NCBI RefSeq assembly: GCF_008806955.1
Contig: NZ_CP031727.1
Location: forward strand, 3,920,001 to 3,984,000
Origin: Cellvibrio sp. KY-YJ-3
Lineage (GTDB): Bacteria; Pseudomonadota; Gammaproteobacteria; Pseudomonadales; Cellvibrionaceae
Reading direction: 5' to 3'
Length of the DNA: 64,000 nucleotides
The notes below the pieces were generated by a model, which had not been told where the DNA came from, did not search any database, and worked only from the letters and a program-made list of their open reading frames with translations. Below are positions 59,940 through 64,000 of the stretch, in pieces. A program made the translations under genes and the position numbers. Each line of letters begins with the position of its first letter. Position 1 is the first letter of the stretch.

Positions 59940-61027
59940 AGGCGGTTGCCACTGCCCATGGTTTTTATTTTCTCCAGCAATAGTGCACCCATTTTATCCA
60001 AGGCAACTACCTGATCCACACCACCAATTTGCACGGCTTCTTTCGGCATACCATAAACCACACAGCTCGCCTCATCCTGTGCGAGCGTATAACCACCCTG
60101 CTGACGAATCGCCAACATACCCTTGGCACCGTCTTTGCCCATACCAGTCAGTAAAACTCCCACTACATTTTTACCGCCCGCGAGCGCTACCGATTCCATC
60201 ATTACATCCACCGCCGGGCGATGGCGGTGTACCGGCTCTGCATCAGAAAGTTTGACCACATAATCAGCTCCAGAACGCGCCACAATTAAATGATGCCCAC
60301 CGGGTGCAAGAAACGCATGCCCCGGCAAAATGCGCTCACCGCCCTTGGCCTCAACAACATGCAACCGTGTCAGCTTATTTAATCGCTCGGCAAAAGTGCG
60401 TGTAAATCCCGGCGGCATATGTTGGGTCATCACAATACCGGACATAGCAGCAGGCAACTGCATTAATAAATCCTTAATCGCTTCGGTGCCGCCAGTCGAA
60501 GCACCAATTGCGATTATTTTTTCCGTGCTTTGCAAACGTCCGGCAATAGCTATTTTCTGTTCCGGCTTGACGTTGGGGCTTGCATCGCCCTTAAACGGTT
60601 TAACTTTTATGGTGGCAGCCGTTTTAATCTTTTCTACAATCAGCTCGGCATATTCACGAATACCACTGGCGATTCCCAATTTTGGCTTGGGAATAAAATC
60701 CACTGCTCCCAACTCCAACGCCTGTAAGGTCGCCTCTGCACCGACTTCAGTTAAGGTGGAAATCATAATCACCGGTGTCGGGCGCGCCCGCATCAGCTTT
60801 TCCAAAAAACTCAATCCATCCATGCGTGGCATTTCTATATCAAGCGTAATCACATCGGGCACAAACTGCTTTACCATATCCCGTGCAACATAAGCATCGG
60901 GTGCCAAACCAACCAACTCAAGACCAGGCGCGGCGCGAATAATTTCCGCCAGCAAACTGCGCACTAGTGCGGAGTCGTCAACAACAAGTACCTTTATCGC
61001 CAAAACTATCACCCCATAAAAAAACAC
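59936..61027 (-). CDS. cheB: Chemotaxis protein-glutamate methylesterase CheB
   Basis: A 363-residue response regulator: receiver (IKVLVVDDSALVRSLL, DIEMPRMDGLSFL), linker and a methylesterase with IGASTGGTEAI, TQHMPPGFT and LLTGMGKDGA. It removes methyl groups and deamidates receptors, countering CheR. GTG 61027 overlaps the cheD stop; a TTG at 61003 with GGGGTGA upstream may be the true start. Last gene of mcp-cheR-cheD-cheB. Confidence 0.96.
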   Translation of the reverse strand: MFFYGVIVLAIKVLVVDDSALVRSLLAEIIRAAPGLELVGLAPDAYVARDMVKQFVPDVITLDIEMPRMDGLSFLEKLMRARPTPVIMISTLTEVGAEATLQALELGAVDFIPKPKLGIASGIREYAELIVEKIKTAATIKVKPFKGDASPNVKPEQKIAIAGRLQSTEKIIAIGASTGGTEAIKDLLMQLPAAMSGIVMTQHMPPGFTRTFAERLNKLTRLHVVEAKGGERILPGHAFLAPGGHHLIVARSGADYVVKLSDAEPVHRHRPAVDVMMESVALAGGKNVVGVLLTGMGKDGAKGMLAIRQQGGYTLAQDEASCVVYGMPKEAVQIGGVDQVVALDKMGALLLEKIKTMGSGNRL

Positions 61028-61638
61028 TAGGTAAACAATTCGACATCACCGCTTTTGGGTGTGTATTTAACGCGCATACGGTATTCACTTTCACGATCAA
61101 GAATAGTGGAGTTGTGAATAGATTTAATTTTCTTAATAAGCACTTTTCCGGTCTGTGGGAAAAAATATACTTTGCGTGGATAAGGCCCAAGCAGGTCCTG
61201 CGCCACGATTGGAATACCTTCGTTATGCAAATAATCCAATACAAACTCCGCATTGCGTTCGCCCACATTATTAATTGTTAGGCCGCGCAGCACATTTCCC
61301 CCGCCAAATACTTTGGCCTCAAGCCTATTGCGATTGGCGCCAATTTTAAGCAAATGGTTAATTAACAACTCCATAGCGTAACTGCCATAGCGAGCCGACT
61401 CAGTTAGCAGGCCGGTTTGGTTACTCTCATCATTCGGCAATAAAAAATGATTCATGCCCCCTGACCCCGAGTAGCGATCACGCAAACAAACGGCGACACA
61501 GGAGCCCAGCACAGTAACAATCATTTTATTGGCGGCAGTCACACAATATTCGCCAGGTAAAATTTTTACCGCGTCGCAATCGAAATAACGGTCGTAATAG
61601 ACATTGGGAGCGAAATGGACATTCTGTTCAAAGTTCAT
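61027..61638 (-). CDS. cheD: Chemoreceptor glutamine deamidase CheD
   Basis: A 203-residue CheD. The catalytic Cys is in VLGSCVAVCL and the His in SGGMNHFLLP. It deamidates receptor Gln and, in some species, works with CheC. ATG 61638, with GAAGG eight bases upstream, is preferred to GTG 61647. Both overlap the cheR stop region, indicating coupling. Confidence 0.95.
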   Translation of the reverse strand: MNFEQNVHFAPNVYYDRYFDCDAVKILPGEYCVTAANKMIVTVLGSCVAVCLRDRYSGSGGMNHFLLPNDESNQTGLLTESARYGSYAMELLINHLLKIGANRNRLEAKVFGGGNVLRGLTINNVGERNAEFVLDYLHNEGIPIVAQDLLGPYPRKVYFFPQTGKVLIKKIKSIHNSTILDRESEYRMRVKYTPKSGDVELFT

Positions 61639-62476
61639 GCCCAACACCTTCAGCCATAGTCCTTGCTGGCTGATAGGTGGTTTTATTCACCAATTTCACC
61701 AAGTGACTAGCCTGCGCAAAACTTTCAGAGTGCCCGGCAATATACAAACCATTCGGTCGCAGTAAGCGAACCATACGTTCCAGCAAACTTAGCTGGGTCG
61801 GTTTATCAAAATAAATCATTACATTGCGGCAAAAAATAACATCAAACACACCCTGTAATGGCCAATGCCGCTCGAGTAAATTAATTTTTTTAAATTCAAC
61901 CAAACGCCGCAAAGGCTCAATAACTTTAGCCTTGCCAGCATTGCCACCTTTACCGCGAAGAAAAAACTGTTTTTTTTGCTGTAGCGATAAAGAGTCAATG
62001 CGATCCATGGAATAAATTCCACGACTCGCTTCAGCCAATACATTGCTATCTATATCTGAGGCGATAATTTCAACCGGAGGATCGTAACGGCCAAATGCCT
62101 CAACCAGCGTAATCGCAATGGAATAAGGTTCTTCACCGGTACTGGATGCAGCACACCACACCCGCAATTTGGGTGAACCACTGCGATGTGTTTTGGCATA
62201 ATCAGCCAGTATATTGAAATGATGGGATTCGCGAAAAAATGCCGTCAGGTTTGTTGTCAGTGCATTAACAAACTCTTCCTGCTCGGCAGGTGTTTGCTCT
62301 AGATGATTTAAATAAACGGCAAAATCAACCAGCCCCAACACCCGCAAACGACGCGCCAAACGGCTATAGACCAACTGTTTTTTGCTATCCCCCAAATGAA
62401 TGCCAGCCTTACGATAAATAATCGCTTTGATTCGCTCAAAATCAGCGTCGCGATAATTAAACTCGCGGTCACGCAT
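61628..62476 (-). CDS. cheR: Chemotaxis protein methyltransferase CheR
   Basis: A 282-residue SAM methyltransferase that methylates receptor Glu residues. It has the N-terminal helical domain, SAM fold (LRVWCAASSTGEEPYSIAI) and a beta-subdomain whose loop reads RGKGGNAGKAKV, carrying the short insertion seen in pentapeptide-binding CheRs. ATG 62476 overlaps the mcp stop as TAATG with GGAAGA upstream; the longer frame start at 62491 is less likely. Confidence 0.95.
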   Translation of the reverse strand: MRDREFNYRDADFERIKAIIYRKAGIHLGDSKKQLVYSRLARRLRVLGLVDFAVYLNHLEQTPAEQEEFVNALTTNLTAFFRESHHFNILADYAKTHRSGSPKLRVWCAASSTGEEPYSIAITLVEAFGRYDPPVEIIASDIDSNVLAEASRGIYSMDRIDSLSLQQKKQFFLRGKGGNAGKAKVIEPLRRLVEFKKINLLERHWPLQGVFDVIFCRNVMIYFDKPTQLSLLERMVRLLRPNGLYIAGHSESFAQASHLVKLVNKTTYQPARTMAEGVGHEL

Positions 62477-63999
62477 TAAAACTCTTCCCATTCATCTTCC
62501 TGAGCTGCTTTGGGCGGTGCGAGTTTTCTTGCAGGAGCAGCTTTAACAGGTTTCTTACCGGGCGCACTTAACCGTTTTTTTGGCGCAGGCTCTACAGCGC
62601 TATCTACTGCAAGATGAAACTGTGCAACACTTTGGGTTAACTGATCCGCTTGTGCTTGCAAGCTTTCGGCTGCCGCTGCTGCCTGTTCCACTAGCGCCGC
62701 ATTCTGCTGAGTCATTTCATCCATTTGTGATACAGCAGTAGAAACCTCCTCAATACCAGTGGACTGCTCAGCCGAAGCAGCGGCAATCTCAGCCATAATG
62801 TCATTCACACGTTTTATCGCATTCACAATTTCTTTCATGGTATCGCCGGATTTTCCAACCAACTGATTACCACTATCAATTTTTTGTACTGAATCCGATA
62901 TCAGCGCTTTAATATCTTTTGCTGCATTAGCCGAGCGCTGCGCCAGGGTTCGCACCTCGGATGCAACCACTGCAAAACCACGCCCCTGATCGCCGGCACG
63001 CGCCGCCTCTACCGCTGCATTGAGCGCAAGAATGTTAGTCTGGAACGCGATACCATCAATAACACCAATAATGTCAGAGATTTTCCGCGCCGATTCATTA
63101 ATTGCATTCATGGTGGTGACAACTTGCTGAATCAAAGTACCGCCATCTGTCGCAACTGCCGATGCCTGTTCCGCCAGTACGTTAGCCTGTTTGGCGTTAT
63201 CGGCATTTAATTTAACGGTGGAGGTTAATTCTTCCATAGAGGAAGCCGTCTCTTCCAAATTTGCCGCTTGCTGTTCAGTGCGGCTGGAAAGATCGGCATT
63301 GCCTTGGGCAATTTCACTGGAGGCAGTGAAAATAGTATCCGCTGCCATACGAATTTCACCGAGCATACTGGTGAGACTGGAGGTTGTTTCATTACAATAA
63401 TTTTTCAAATCGCCAAAGGTGCCCGAATAATCAGCATCAATAGTCTCGGTAAGATTGCCCTGTGCAATCGCGCCCAACACCCGAGCTACGTCTTTCAGGC
63501 CTTTATCAGCAGTGGTGACCAAACTATTTAGCCCTTCCGCCAGCTTGAGGAAAAAACCATTTTTACCTTCGGTTTTCAGTCGCACACTAAAATCGCCTGC
63601 AGCCGCAGCTTCAACCAAATGATTAACTTCCTGCTCAACCGCAACTTCTTCAGTGCGATCCAACCATTCAACGACAGATCCGAGGCGCGCACCATCTTTG
63701 GAAAAAATGGGGTTGGCAACCAACCGAAATGAACGCTTGCCAACAACAATATTGCCGGTGTACGTAGTGGTTAAATTTTCTAGCAACTTCATTTGATGTG
63801 CGGGGTTTTTATGGAATATATCCATATTACTACCAACGATTTTATCCACAGAAAAATGCGGTAACACGGACTTAATATCTGCCTCTGCAATACGCAGCAT
63901 CATCTCCACCGATTTATTCATGTAAATAATTTTTCGTTCCGGGTCGGCGATCATCACATTGGTAGTCGTGGTTTCAAGCGCACCAAGAATCCGGCTCAT
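62476..63999 (-). CDS. Methyl-accepting chemotaxis protein, 5' end at or beyond the window edge
   Basis: 507 residues visible. A PAS-like domain ([21 protein letters not shown]) leads, followed by two HAMP-like segments (about 120-215), then a full cytoplasmic signalling domain with the hairpin tip [33 protein letters not shown]. The C-terminus is a Pro/Lys-rich linker ending in EWEEF, matching the xWxxF CheR/CheB tether. No membrane helix is in the visible part. The first visible ATG is one base from the window end, so the true start may be further out. Confidence 0.9.
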   Translation of the reverse strand: MSRILGALETTTTNVMIADPERKIIYMNKSVEMMLRIAEADIKSVLPHFSVDKIVGSNMDIFHKNPAHQMKLLENLTTTYTGNIVVGKRSFRLVANPIFSKDGARLGSVVEWLDRTEEVAVEQEVNHLVEAAAAGDFSVRLKTEGKNGFFLKLAEGLNSLVTTADKGLKDVARVLGAIAQGNLTETIDADYSGTFGDLKNYCNETTSSLTSMLGEIRMAADTIFTASSEIAQGNADLSSRTEQQAANLEETASSMEELTSTVKLNADNAKQANVLAEQASAVATDGGTLIQQVVTTMNAINESARKISDIIGVIDGIAFQTNILALNAAVEAARAGDQGRGFAVVASEVRTLAQRSANAAKDIKALISDSVQKIDSGNQLVGKSGDTMKEIVNAIKRVNDIMAEIAAASAEQSTGIEEVSTAVSQMDEMTQQNAALVEQAAAAAESLQAQADQLTQSVAQFHLAVDSAVEPAPKKRLSAPGKKPVKAAPARKLAPPKAAQEDEWEEF

Positions 64000-64000
64000 T

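Overview
The window is a chromosomal stretch of a gammaproteobacterium, most likely Cellvibrio or a close relative in the Cellvibrionaceae. The evidence is Pseudomonas/Cellvibrio-type gene order (aat-bpt-infA / clpA-clpS-cspD-icd; mazG-relA-rlmD ... cysM / gacS; recO-era-rnc-lepB-lepA-mucD; motY / pyrC-rnt; the ccoNOQP-GHIS cluster), together with secreted proteins that carry long Ser-rich linkers (a CotH-like lipoprotein and a two-CBM GH18 chitinase), which are typical of Cellvibrio. About 53 protein genes fill the window. No rRNA, tRNA, insertion sequence, integrase, prophage or CRISPR array was seen.

Layout. 0-5 kb: prkA-yeaH-spoVR stress operon (minus). 5-10.5 kb: a compact N-degron block, with the aminoacyl-protein transferases aat and bpt, infA, then clpA and clpS, followed by cspD. 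10.5-24.2 kb: monomeric isocitrate dehydrogenase, rluE, mazG-relA-rlmD, a CotH-like lipoprotein, cysM and the divergent gacS/barA hybrid kinase. 24.2-31.5 kb: recO-era-rnc-DUF4845-lepB-lepA-mucD, all minus. 31.5-37.3 kb: motY, pyrC, rnt, a periplasmic mini-catalase, a MaoC-like protein and a tandem universal stress protein. 37.3-45.5 kb: secreted chitinase with a candidate NagR-like operator/promoter far upstream, djlA, selO, gloA and a one-POTRA Omp85-like protein. 44.7-53.7 kb: the cbb3 oxidase operon and its copper/assembly genes, headed by a perfect FNR/ANR box in class II position. 53.8-57.5 kb: argG, sbcB, can. 57.6-64 kb: a membrane PAS/GAF sensor whose kinase core has lost its phospho-acceptor histidine, facing an mcp-cheR-cheD-cheB chemotaxis operon.

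Functional themes. Protein quality control appears as the N-degron/ClpAS set, MucD, LepB, DjlA and SelO. Low-oxygen physiology appears as the cbb3 operon with its FNR box, a second near-consensus box before the Usp gene, and a FixL-like PAS. Global signalling is represented by RelA and GacS. Chitin use is represented by the chitinase. The most unusual items are the degenerate FixL-like sensor beside the chemotaxis genes, the GACAACGTTGTC palindrome overlapping a TTGACA promoter upstream of the chitinase, the CotH gene set into the rlmD-cysM neighbourhood, and several family members with added low-complexity tails (MotY, RluE, the His-rich TauE/SafE protein). All functional calls come from reading protein motifs and gene order; no database search was run.
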